Assembly (NCBI GenBank): GCA_019120525.1
Contig: DWUW01000062.1
Location: 1 to 20,724 of the forward strand
DNA from: Candidatus Eisenbergiella stercorigallinarum
GTDB taxonomy: Bacteria; Bacillota; Clostridia; Lachnospirales; Lachnospiraceae
Length of the DNA stretch: 20,724 nucleotides
Direction: 5' to 3'
The translations under genes were made by a program, and so were the position numbers. Each line of letters starts with the position of its first letter. Position 1 is the first letter of the stretch. Below, one piece after another: positions 13,298 to 19,570 of this stretch. Under the pieces are notes generated by a model that was given only the letters and a program-made list of their open reading frames with translations, was not told the DNA's origin and searched no databases.

Positions 13298-14600
13298 CAC
13301 GGAATTTTATCGGAGCCACAAAAAGTTTCTGCTTTTTCTGGTCAGTCAGGCCGTTTCGCAGATGGGATCGGCGATGACGGGCCTGGCGGTTGTCATATGG
13401 GCGTATGGAAGCACCGGTCAGGTGATGGCGTCGTCCCTTCTGGCGGTCTGCAGCGCGGTGCCGTATCTGCTGGTCAGTCTGTTTGGCGGCGCTGTGGCGG
13501 ATCACAGGAATAAGAAAAAAATCATGCTGATCTGCGACATGGCGGCAGCGGCAGGTTCCCTTATCCTTCTGCTGTGCGCCTCCTTTCAGGTTCTGGAGCT
13601 GTGGGTCCTCTGTGCCGTCAATGTGCTGAACGGTCTGATGAACGCTTTTCAGGGGCCCGCTTCGCAGGTTTCGGTGACGCTTCTTCTGGAAAAGAGGGAT
13701 TACGCGAAGGCGGGAGGGATCCAGTCGGCGCTGGGAGCCATATCGGGCATGCTGAGCCCGATCCTTGCGGCGGCGCTGCTTGGGTTTGGCGGGCTGCGGC
13801 TGGTGCTTGCGGTGGATCTTGCCACTTTTGCGTTCGCCTTCTTTGTCCTGCTTCTTTTCATCCGGATACCGGACAGCGCAGGGAAGGAGGAAGGAACGGA
13901 TCTTGGCAGCCTGAGACAGAGCATGAGGGAGGCGGTTGTTTTTCTGAGGGGACAGAAGGGCATCCTGCTTCTGCTGGTACTGTACAGCGTGCTGGAATTT
14001 CTGGGAGCCGTTTCCTTTGACAGCATGTATTCCCCGCTTCTTCTCGCAAGAACGGGAAACAGGGAGATCGTTGTGGGAATCGTTTCCTCCGTCGCGGCGG
14101 CGGGAGGGCTCTGCGCGAGTCTGTGGATGTCTTTTTCAAAACAGCCGAAAGGAAAGCTGCGGGTCATGTTCGCGGGGAGCGTGATGTGCCTTGCGGGCAT
14201 CCTGCTTTTCGGGATGGGAAGAAGCCTTCTGTGGTGGTGTATTGTTGTGTTCATCGGCTGCTTCGGATCGCCGGTTTATCAGACCTACCAGACCGTTCTT
14301 CTGAGGGAAAGAGTGCCGGTTTCTATGCAGGGGCGGATTTTCTCCCTGCAGGGGATGATCACATCCGGCCTGACGCCGGTGGGATGCCTGTTTGGAGCCG
14401 CCCTTGCGGATTCCGTATTTGAGCCGTATATGCGGGAGGCGGGAAATGCGCCGGAGCTTCTTTCCTGGCTGGTGGGATACGGGGACGGCGCGGGCATGGG
14501 GCTGCTGTTCGTGCTCGCGGGATCGGCGGGAATCGTGATCTGTATCCTGATGAGCAGAAGCGCTGGCATCCGGGAGCTGGAAGAAAAAACCCCGCTCTGA
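13287..14600 (+). CDS. MFS efflux transporter (macrolide-efflux-like)
   Basis: A 437-residue major facilitator with about 12 hydrophobic spans: for example VSQMGSAMTGLAVVIWAYGS as the first, the GGAVADHRNKKKIML loop between spans 2 and 3, and MAAAAGSLILLLCASF as span 3. The arrangement resembles MefA-type macrolide exporters and their many relatives of unknown substrate. The second half begins after a cytoplasmic loop near residues 195-215 (KEEGTDLGSLRQSMREAVV). It starts with TTG at 13287, overlapping the end of tag by 11 bp, with GGTGA about 6 nt before. It is the last gene of the inserted operon; no strong terminator follows. Drug export is a family inference only. Confidence 0.85.
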   Translation: MKIDTEFYRSHKKFLLFLVSQAVSQMGSAMTGLAVVIWAYGSTGQVMASSLLAVCSAVPYLLVSLFGGAVADHRNKKKIMLICDMAAAAGSLILLLCASFQVLELWVLCAVNVLNGLMNAFQGPASQVSVTLLLEKRDYAKAGGIQSALGAISGMLSPILAAALLGFGGLRLVLAVDLATFAFAFFVLLLFIRIPDSAGKEEGTDLGSLRQSMREAVVFLRGQKGILLLLVLYSVLEFLGAVSFDSMYSPLLLARTGNREIVVGIVSSVAAAGGLCASLWMSFSKQPKGKLRVMFAGSVMCLAGILLFGMGRSLLWWCIVVFIGCFGSPVYQTYQTVLLRERVPVSMQGRIFSLQGMITSGLTPVGCLFGAALADSVFEPYMREAGNAPELLSWLVGYGDGAGMGLLFVLAGSAGIVICILMSRSAGIRELEEKTPL

Positions 14601-14632
14601 AGTCGGCAAACCGGCCGGCGAGGAAGCCCAGC

Positions 14633-14661
14633 TCATATTTTCCTGCCCTCCCACATATATT
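14633..14661 (+). promoter_or_regulatory. Sigma-E-type promoter of yabP-yabQ
   Basis: TCATATT (14633-14639) matches the sigma-E -35 (KMATATT). After exactly 14 bp comes CATATATT (14654-14661), close to the -10 consensus CATACAMT. Sigma-E control of yabP and yabQ is established in B. subtilis. Confidence 0.7.
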
Positions 14662-14692
14662 TCTAACAGAAAAAAAGGGAGGAGTGGGAGCG

Positions 14693-14983
14693 ATGGAAGA
14701 TCTGAACGCGGGCAGGATGAAACCGCATAAAATCATCATGACGGACCGGAATGTGTGCAACATCACCGGAGTCTGCGACGTGCTGTCCTTCGACGTTGCC
14801 GAGGTCCTGCTGGAAACGGAGCAGGGCATGCTCATGATCAAGGGAAACGACCTGCACGTGAGCCGCCTGATGCTGGACAAGGGGGAAGTGGACGTGGACG
14901 GCAAAATAGACAGCCTGACCTATTCGGAAAGCGCGGGATATGCTGCGAAGGGAGAATCGTTTTTTGCGAGACTTTTCAAATAG
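14693..14983 (+). CDS. yabP: Sporulation protein YabP
   Basis: A 96-residue protein aligning along its whole length with YabP. HKIIMTDRNVCNITGVCDVL matches the first strands; then LLETEQGMLMIKGNDLHVSRL, GEVDVDGKIDSLTY and the closing FFARLFK. YabP belongs with YqfC-like small sporulation proteins made in the mother cell; its exact role in coat or cortex assembly is unsettled. I chose ATG 14693 over GTG 14684, since GGGAGGAG at 14678-14685 is the ribosome binding site and would overlap the GTG. The gene follows the sigma-E-type promoter by about 30 bp and is 30 bp from yabQ. Confidence 0.95.
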   Translation: MEDLNAGRMKPHKIIMTDRNVCNITGVCDVLSFDVAEVLLETEQGMLMIKGNDLHVSRLMLDKGEVDVDGKIDSLTYSESAGYAAKGESFFARLFK

Positions 14984-15013
14984 CGCGGCAGGACGTGCGG
15001 AAATGGGGCAGGT

Positions 15014-15535
15014 ATGAGCGGTCAGATCATGGCGGAGGTATGGTTTGTGCTCCATTCCTTTCTTCTCGGGGCGGGGATAACCTTCTGCTACGACTTTTTC
15101 CGTATCCTGAGACGGGTAGTCCCGCATGGGATCCTCTGGATCTCCCTGGAGGATATGGTCTTCTGGCTGATGACGGCTGGCGGTATCTTTTCTCTCCTGT
15201 ACTATGAAAACAACGGTGTGTTCCGATGGATTGCCGTGTTCAGCGCGGGGGCGGGCATGTTTGTATACAAGAGGACGCTGAGCGGGCTTTTTGTACGCCT
15301 GGTTTCGGGAGCGGCAAACGCGGCGCTGCGGTTCCTGAAAAAAATCCTGAGAAAGCTTGCCGCGCCTTTTTACGCTTTGCTGCGTTTGGGAAGGCGGAAG
15401 GTGCAGAGAGCTGTGCGCAGGGCGGCGCCGGCGCTTCGGATCCGGCAAAAAAGGCTGAATTTACGGTTGACGGCATGGAAGAAAAAGCTTAGAATAATGG
15501 TTACAGACCGGGGGAAAAAGAGGTGTGAACGGTGA
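15014..15535 (+). CDS. yabQ: Sporulation protein YabQ
   Basis: A 173-residue membrane protein. Three hydrophobic spans occupy about residues 8-25, 42-62 and 68-85, followed by a very basic C-terminal tail (KKILRKLAAPF, LGRRKVQRAVRRAAP, KKKLRIMVTDRGKKRCER). In B. subtilis YabQ is a sigma-E-dependent protein located in the outer forespore membrane and needed for cortex formation. LWISLEDMVFWLMTAGGIFS is typical of the family. It sits between yabP and divIC, as in most spore formers. Its ribosome binding site is weak (GGGGCAGG). The stop overlaps the divIC start by 4 bp, so translation is likely coupled. Confidence 0.92.
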   Translation: MSGQIMAEVWFVLHSFLLGAGITFCYDFFRILRRVVPHGILWISLEDMVFWLMTAGGIFSLLYYENNGVFRWIAVFSAGAGMFVYKRTLSGLFVRLVSGAANAALRFLKKILRKLAAPFYALLRLGRRKVQRAVRRAAPALRIRQKRLNLRLTAWKKKLRIMVTDRGKKRCER

Positions 15536-15840
15536 TAAAGAGGAGAGTGGTCTTCCGCAGGAAACGCCAGAACCGTCTTGGCATGTTTCTGGTAACGCTC
15601 GTAGTTCTGATGCTTCTTGTGGTGGTTTCCATCAACAGTATCGGGCTGCGCCAGAAGCGCGCGTCCTATCAGGAGCGGGAACAGGCGCTGCAGGAGCAGA
15701 TTGACGCGGAAGAAGACAGGAAGCTTCAGATAGAAGAATACAGGAAATATACGCAGACCAAGAAATACGTCGAAGAGGTGGCGAAGGATAAGCTGGGCCT
15801 GGTCAATCCGGGCGAGATCATCTATAAGCCCGAAGAATAA
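15532..15840 (+). CDS. divIC: Cell-division protein DivIC (septum formation initiator family)
   Basis: A 102-residue bitopic protein. A basic N-terminus (KRRVVFRRKRQNR) precedes one membrane span at about residues 17-38 (LGMFLVTLVVLMLLVVVSIN). A coiled coil follows at 42-75 (QEREQALQEQIDAEEDRKLQ), then the conserved KKYVEEVAKDKLGLVNPGEI motif of FtsB/DivIC proteins. With FtsL and DivIB it links early and late divisome parts and activates septal wall synthesis. The start is GTG at 15532, overlapping yabQ (GTGA). A housekeeping division gene downstream of sporulation genes implies another promoter upstream or read-through. A terminator closes the unit. Confidence 0.95.
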   Translation: MIKRRVVFRRKRQNRLGMFLVTLVVLMLLVVVSINSIGLRQKRASYQEREQALQEQIDAEEDRKLQIEEYRKYTQTKKYVEEVAKDKLGLVNPGEIIYKPEE

Positions 15841-15841
15841 G

Positions 15842-15882
15842 GAGGAATCGGAACGCAGTCAGAAGCGGCCGGTTCCTCTTTT
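15842..15882 (+). terminator. Intrinsic terminator of the yabP-yabQ-divIC unit
   Basis: GAGGAATCGG (15842-15851) pairs with CCGGTTCCTC (15869-15878), 10 bp including one G-U, and TTTT follows at 15879-15882. Confidence 0.8.
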
Positions 15883-16023
15883 GTTCTGCCCATCCCGGGC
15901 AGTTTTGGCAGGCGGGGATCCATGCGTATCCGCGGCAGCGGGCAGTTCCCTGTTCGGAAAAAGGCGCGGCATGACAGAATTTGAAGGATTTCAGGGATGT
16001 GTCCGGGAAAAGCCGCACACGCT

Positions 16024-16056
16024 TTGACAAATCCTGCGCCGGGAATGGAATATAAT
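16024..16056 (+). promoter_or_regulatory. Spo0A-type promoter of spoIIE (21-bp spacer)
   Basis: TTGACA (16024-16029) and TATAAT (16051-16056) are both perfect but 21 bp apart. B. subtilis spoIIE and spoIIG promoters are sigma-A promoters with spacers of 21-22 bp that work only with phosphorylated Spo0A. TTTGACA over the -35 also reads, on the other strand, TGTCAAA, one mismatch from the 0A-box TGTCGAA. Confidence 0.7.
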
Positions 16057-16147
16057 GGGACGTAAACCGGGAAACGGAAGTTGGAAAGGAAGAACCGGAG
16101 CATACGCCGCCCCGGGAACGGAGGCTGGCGGGAAAGGCGGCAGGCAG

Positions 16148-17359
16148 ATGAAAAACAGGGGATCCGCAGATACGGTACAGTCCGAATATCTGCTGGAATA
16201 CGGCAGAAGAAAGATCCGGGTGTGCGCGGATACGTTTCAGAATCTGGCGCAGATCTTTTCGGAGGAAAGAGAGGACGAGGAACAGCAGCCGGAACGGGCC
16301 TTTTTTTATCTGAAAAAAAGCCTGGAGAGGGAACGGAGGCTGTTTGCGGAAAATCTGAAGGAGATGGCGGAGCTGATGAACCGGACGTCGCAGGAATCCG
16401 TCCGGTTCCTGCGGCTGGGAAAACGGAGGAAACGGCAGCTTGTCAGAGCGCTTGCCGGGGAAGGGCTGAACGCGGAGGATGTCTATCTGGTACAGAGAGG
16501 AAACGGGCGCATGGAGCTGTCCCTTCTTCTGTCCGCCAGGCAGGCCCGGAGCCGTGGAACGCGGACGGCGCAGGAAGCGGCGGATCTTCTGTCCGTGATC
16601 CTGGACATGCGGCTGGTTCCATCCGGCCAGAATCCTTTTTTTATCGGCACAGAGCCGGTGTGCTGTTTCTTTGAGGAGGAACCGGCCTACGTGTGGCTGA
16701 CGGGAACTGCCCGGGCGGTCAGGGAAACGGAGACGGTCTCAGGGGACAATTTTGCCTTTTTTGAAGCGGGGGACGCCGGCCTGGTGCTGGCCCTGTCGGA
16801 CGGCATGGGATCCGGTGAGGCGGCCTGCCGGGACAGCGAGGCTGTGGTGGATATGGCGGAAAACATGCTGGAAGCGGGGATCGACGCGCAGATGGCGGTC
16901 CGGCTGATGAACAGCGCCATGGCAGGGGAAGGCAGCATGGAATGTCTGCCGACCCTGGATCTGTGTACCCTGGATCTGCATGAGGGCGAATGCACCTTTT
17001 TAAAGGCGGGCGCGGCAGCGAGCTTTGTCAAACACGGGAGCGTAGTGGAGCGGATCGGCGGCGCTTCGCTTCCGCTGGGAGCCCTGGGCGAGTCCCGGCC
17101 GCAGCCGGTGAAGAGAGACCTGTCGGACGGCGACTATATCATCCTGATGACGGACGGCATGGCGGAGAGCTGGCCGGACGGAGAGGGAGAAAAGCGGCTG
17201 GAAACGCTTCTTTCCGGAATGAACGGCATTTCCCCTTCCGAAATGGCGGGTCTTCTGCTGCGGGCGGCCATAGAACAGCGCGGCGGAAGGATCCGGGACG
17301 ATATGACGGTGCTCTGCGCAGGGATCTGGGAAAAAAAGGACGGAGACGGGGAAGGATAG
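16148..17359 (+). CDS. spoIIE: SpoIIE-type serine phosphatase without membrane domain
   Basis: A 403-residue protein matching only the soluble part of SpoIIE. The PP2C domain spans about residues 195-395: SGDNFAFFEAGDAG, the metal-binding SDGMGSGEAA (217-226), LPTLDLCTLDLHEGECTFLK, LPLGAL, MTDGMAESW (334-342) and RIRDDMTVL (381-389). Residues 1-190, partly coiled, match the regulatory region before it. SpoIIE of B. subtilis is about 827 residues with ten membrane spans first; none are here. It dephosphorylates SpoIIAA to free sigma-F in the forespore. I chose ATG 16148 because the upstream ATG 16055 overlaps the -10 box. The ribosome binding site is weak (GGCAGG). Length of close relatives is unknown to me. 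Confidence 0.9.
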   Translation: MKNRGSADTVQSEYLLEYGRRKIRVCADTFQNLAQIFSEEREDEEQQPERAFFYLKKSLERERRLFAENLKEMAELMNRTSQESVRFLRLGKRRKRQLVRALAGEGLNAEDVYLVQRGNGRMELSLLLSARQARSRGTRTAQEAADLLSVILDMRLVPSGQNPFFIGTEPVCCFFEEEPAYVWLTGTARAVRETETVSGDNFAFFEAGDAGLVLALSDGMGSGEAACRDSEAVVDMAENMLEAGIDAQMAVRLMNSAMAGEGSMECLPTLDLCTLDLHEGECTFLKAGAAASFVKHGSVVERIGGASLPLGALGESRPQPVKRDLSDGDYIILMTDGMAESWPDGEGEKRLETLLSGMNGISPSEMAGLLLRAAIEQRGGRIRDDMTVLCAGIWEKKDGDGEG

Positions 17360-17393
17360 AAATGCGGCCGCGGGGATCTCTGAAAACAGAGGT

Positions 17394-17422
17394 TTGACTT
17401 GTGCCAGGATTTTGGATATATT
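17394..17422 (+). promoter_or_regulatory. Sigma-A promoter of tilS-hpt-ftsH
   Basis: TTGACT (17394-17399) and TATATT (17417-17422) are 17 bp apart. Start expected near 17429, giving a leader of about 93 nt before tilS. It lies 35 bp after the spoIIE stop, keeping this housekeeping operon apart from sporulation control. Confidence 0.8.
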
Positions 17423-17521
17423 TTGGATATGGCGCCGGGAAAACGGGGAGCCTGTAGGCAGAGGCGCGCGGCACGGAAACGGCGAAACGACGGCGCGGCA
17501 GGAAAGGAGAGGGCTGTCTGA

Positions 17522-19000
17522 ATGGGTACAAAAGAAGCGGAACAGCTGCCGGAAAAGGTCCGCCTGTATATGGAAAAAGAAAATATGGCGCGTCCGGGGA
17601 ACCGGATTCTCGCGGGCGTATCCGGCGGGGCTGATTCGGTCTGCCTGCTTGCGGTGCTGCTGCGGCTCGGGAAGGAATACGGCTGGAAGATCGGCGCAGT
17701 GCATGTAAACCACGGCCTGAGGAAGGAAGCGGGAGAGGACGCGGACTTTGTGGAGGAGCTGTGCGGCAGATGGGGCGTGCCGTTTTTCCTGAAGGAAGAG
17801 GATGTGGGAAAACAGGCGGAAGAGTGGCGCATGTCCGTGGAGGAAGCCGGACGGAGGGTGCGTTATCAGGCCTTTCATGAAGCGGCGGAGCGCTTCGGCG
17901 CGGACCGGGTCGCGGTGGCCCATAACCGCAACGACCGGGCGGAGACCCTGCTATTCCATCTGTTCCGGGGAACCGGGCTGAAGGGCATGGCTTCCATCCG
18001 GCCCGTGCGGGGAGAGATTATCCGGCCTCTTCTGGATACGGGACGGGAAGAGATCGAGGACTGGCTGAAGAAAAACGGGATCGCCTGGCGCACGGACGCT
18101 TCCAATGAGACGGACGCCTATACCAGAAACCGGATCCGCAGGCAGGTGCTTCCCTATGTGGAGCGGGAGATCTGCGCGGAGGCCGGCGTCCATCTGGCGC
18201 AGGCGGCGCAGCTTCTGATGCAGACATCGGACTTTGTGGAGCGGAAGGCGCGCGCACGTCTGGCGGAGTGTCTGGCTTTTGAGGAAGAACGGGCGGCGGG
18301 ACTGGATGTGAAAGCCTTCCTGGAAAGCGAAGAGCTGCTGCAGGGCCAGATGCTGAAGCTGCTCCTGGAACGGCTGTCAGAGGGCGGAAGGGATATCGGA
18401 CAGCGGCATGTGCAGGACGTGCGGACGCTTTTCCTGCGCCAGAGCGGACGAAGCCTTTCCCTTCCGGGCGGCCTGGAAGCCAGGCGGGATTTCGGGCAGG
18501 TCATCCTGCGGAAAAAGACGGACAGGATCGGAGAGGATGTCTTCGCAGGGGAGCCGTCCGAAGCCGCAGGTTCCGCTAAGGCCCTGCCCGGAGACAGGGA
18601 TCTTCTGGAAGAGATCCGGGAAAACGGTTCCACATCGGTACGGATCCCGGGTATGGGAACCCTGGAGATCACCCTTGTACGCTGGGAAAAAACACGTGGA
18701 ATTGAACAAAAGACGTATACGAAATGGCTGGATTATGATAGAATAAAGTCTCTGGTACTGCGTACCAGAAGGTCCGGCGATTATCTTGCGGTCAACGACA
18801 GGCTGCAGAAGAAGAGCCTGAAGGCGTATCTGATCCAGGAAAAGGTGCCGGCGGCGGAACGGGAAGCGCTGCCCCTGCTGGCGGACGGAAGCCACATTCT
18901 GTGGGTGATCGGACACCGGATCAGCAGCGCGGCGAAGGTAACGGAATCAACCGAAAAAGTGCTTCAGATATACTTAAGAGGAGGAAAGGAAAATGGCTGA
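17522..19000 (+). CDS. tilS: tRNA(Ile)-lysidine synthetase
   Basis: A 492-residue enzyme that attaches lysine to C34 of the CAU-anticodon tRNA(Ile), making lysidine so that AUA is read as isoleucine. The N-terminal PP-loop ATPase has SGGADS at residues 34-39, HVNHGLR at 61-67 and AHNRNDRAETLLFHLFRGTG at 133-152, the last binding the adenylated tRNA intermediate. A helical linker follows, then the C-terminal tRNA-binding domain with LRTRRSGDY, KKSLKAYLIQEKVPAAERE and LWVIGHRIS. The length suits the long two-domain Firmicutes form. AGGAGAGGG precedes the ATG by about 10 nt. It overlaps hpt by 8 bp, the classic tilS-hpt pair. Confidence 0.96.
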   Translation: MGTKEAEQLPEKVRLYMEKENMARPGNRILAGVSGGADSVCLLAVLLRLGKEYGWKIGAVHVNHGLRKEAGEDADFVEELCGRWGVPFFLKEEDVGKQAEEWRMSVEEAGRRVRYQAFHEAAERFGADRVAVAHNRNDRAETLLFHLFRGTGLKGMASIRPVRGEIIRPLLDTGREEIEDWLKKNGIAWRTDASNETDAYTRNRIRRQVLPYVEREICAEAGVHLAQAAQLLMQTSDFVERKARARLAECLAFEEERAAGLDVKAFLESEELLQGQMLKLLLERLSEGGRDIGQRHVQDVRTLFLRQSGRSLSLPGGLEARRDFGQVILRKKTDRIGEDVFAGEPSEAAGSAKALPGDRDLLEEIRENGSTSVRIPGMGTLEITLVRWEKTRGIEQKTYTKWLDYDRIKSLVLRTRRSGDYLAVNDRLQKKSLKAYLIQEKVPAAEREALPLLADGSHILWVIGHRISSAAKVTESTEKVLQIYLRGGKENG

Positions 19001-19520
19001 AAGAGTCAGAGTGCTGCTGTCAGAGGAAGAAGTGGACGCGCGCATCAAGGAGATCGGGGAACAGATCAGCAGGGATTACGCGGGAAAGCAGGTACATCTG
19101 CTCTGCGTGCTCAAGGGCGGGAGCTTTTTCATGTGCGAGCTGGCAAAGCGGATCACGGTCCCGGTTTCCCTGGACTTCATGTCGGTTTCCAGCTACGGAA
19201 GCTCCACCAAGTCCAGCGGGGTGGTAAAGATCGTGAAGGATCTGGACGAGCCGCTGAAGGATAAGGATGTGATCATCGTGGAGGATATCGTGGATTCCGG
19301 CAGGACGCTGAGCTACCTGATGGAGATGATGCGCGACCGCGGCCCTAGAAGCCTGAAGCTCTGCACGCTGCTGGACAAGCCTGAGCGCAGGGTGGTGGAT
19401 GTGAAGGTGGATTATACCGGCTTTCAGATCCCCGACGAGTTTGTGGTGGGATACGGCCTGGACTATGACCAGAGATACCGCAACCTTCCCTACATCGGCG
19501 TGGTGGAATTTGACGGCTGA
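18993..19520 (+). CDS. hpt: Hypoxanthine phosphoribosyltransferase
   Basis: A 175-residue type I phosphoribosyltransferase that makes IMP or GMP from hypoxanthine or guanine and PRPP (purine salvage). The PRPP-binding motif VIIVEDIVDSGRTL is at residues 93-106. The CVLKGGSFF loop at 38-46 contacts pyrophosphate, SSYGSSTKSSG (66-76) is the flexible lid, and KVDYTGFQIPDEFVVGYGLD near the C-terminus holds the base. AGGAGG lies within the end of tilS; the genes overlap by 8 bp. In B. subtilis HprT and TilS also cooperate in ftsH regulation, and the same order is kept here. Confidence 0.97.
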   Translation: MAERVRVLLSEEEVDARIKEIGEQISRDYAGKQVHLLCVLKGGSFFMCELAKRITVPVSLDFMSVSSYGSSTKSSGVVKIVKDLDEPLKDKDVIIVEDIVDSGRTLSYLMEMMRDRGPRSLKLCTLLDKPERRVVDVKVDYTGFQIPDEFVVGYGLDYDQRYRNLPYIGVVEFDG

Positions 19521-19532
19521 GGTTTTGGCAGT

Positions 19533-19553
19533 AAAAAAAGCCGCTTCGGCGGC
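19533..19553 (-). terminator. UUCG-type hairpin between hpt and ftsH
   Basis: GCCGC (19540-19544), TTCG, GCGGC (19549-19553) form a very stable tetraloop hairpin. Seven As precede it (19533-19539), so on the minus strand it reads as an intrinsic terminator with a T-run. On the plus strand no T-run follows, so hpt-ftsH transcription should continue. Confidence 0.6.
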
Positions 19554-19570
19554 AAAACAGGAGGACAGAA

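Noticed and set aside
16055..16147. N-terminal extension of SpoIIE from ATG 16055
   Set aside because: That ATG overlaps the promoter's -10 box, so it should not be in the mRNA. The extra 31 residues are Gly/Arg-rich filler.
17378..17391. Hairpin CTCTG-AAAA-CAGAG after spoIIE as terminator
   Set aside because: The stem is only 5 bp and the tract after it is GTTTGACTT, which belongs to the next promoter. Too weak to call.
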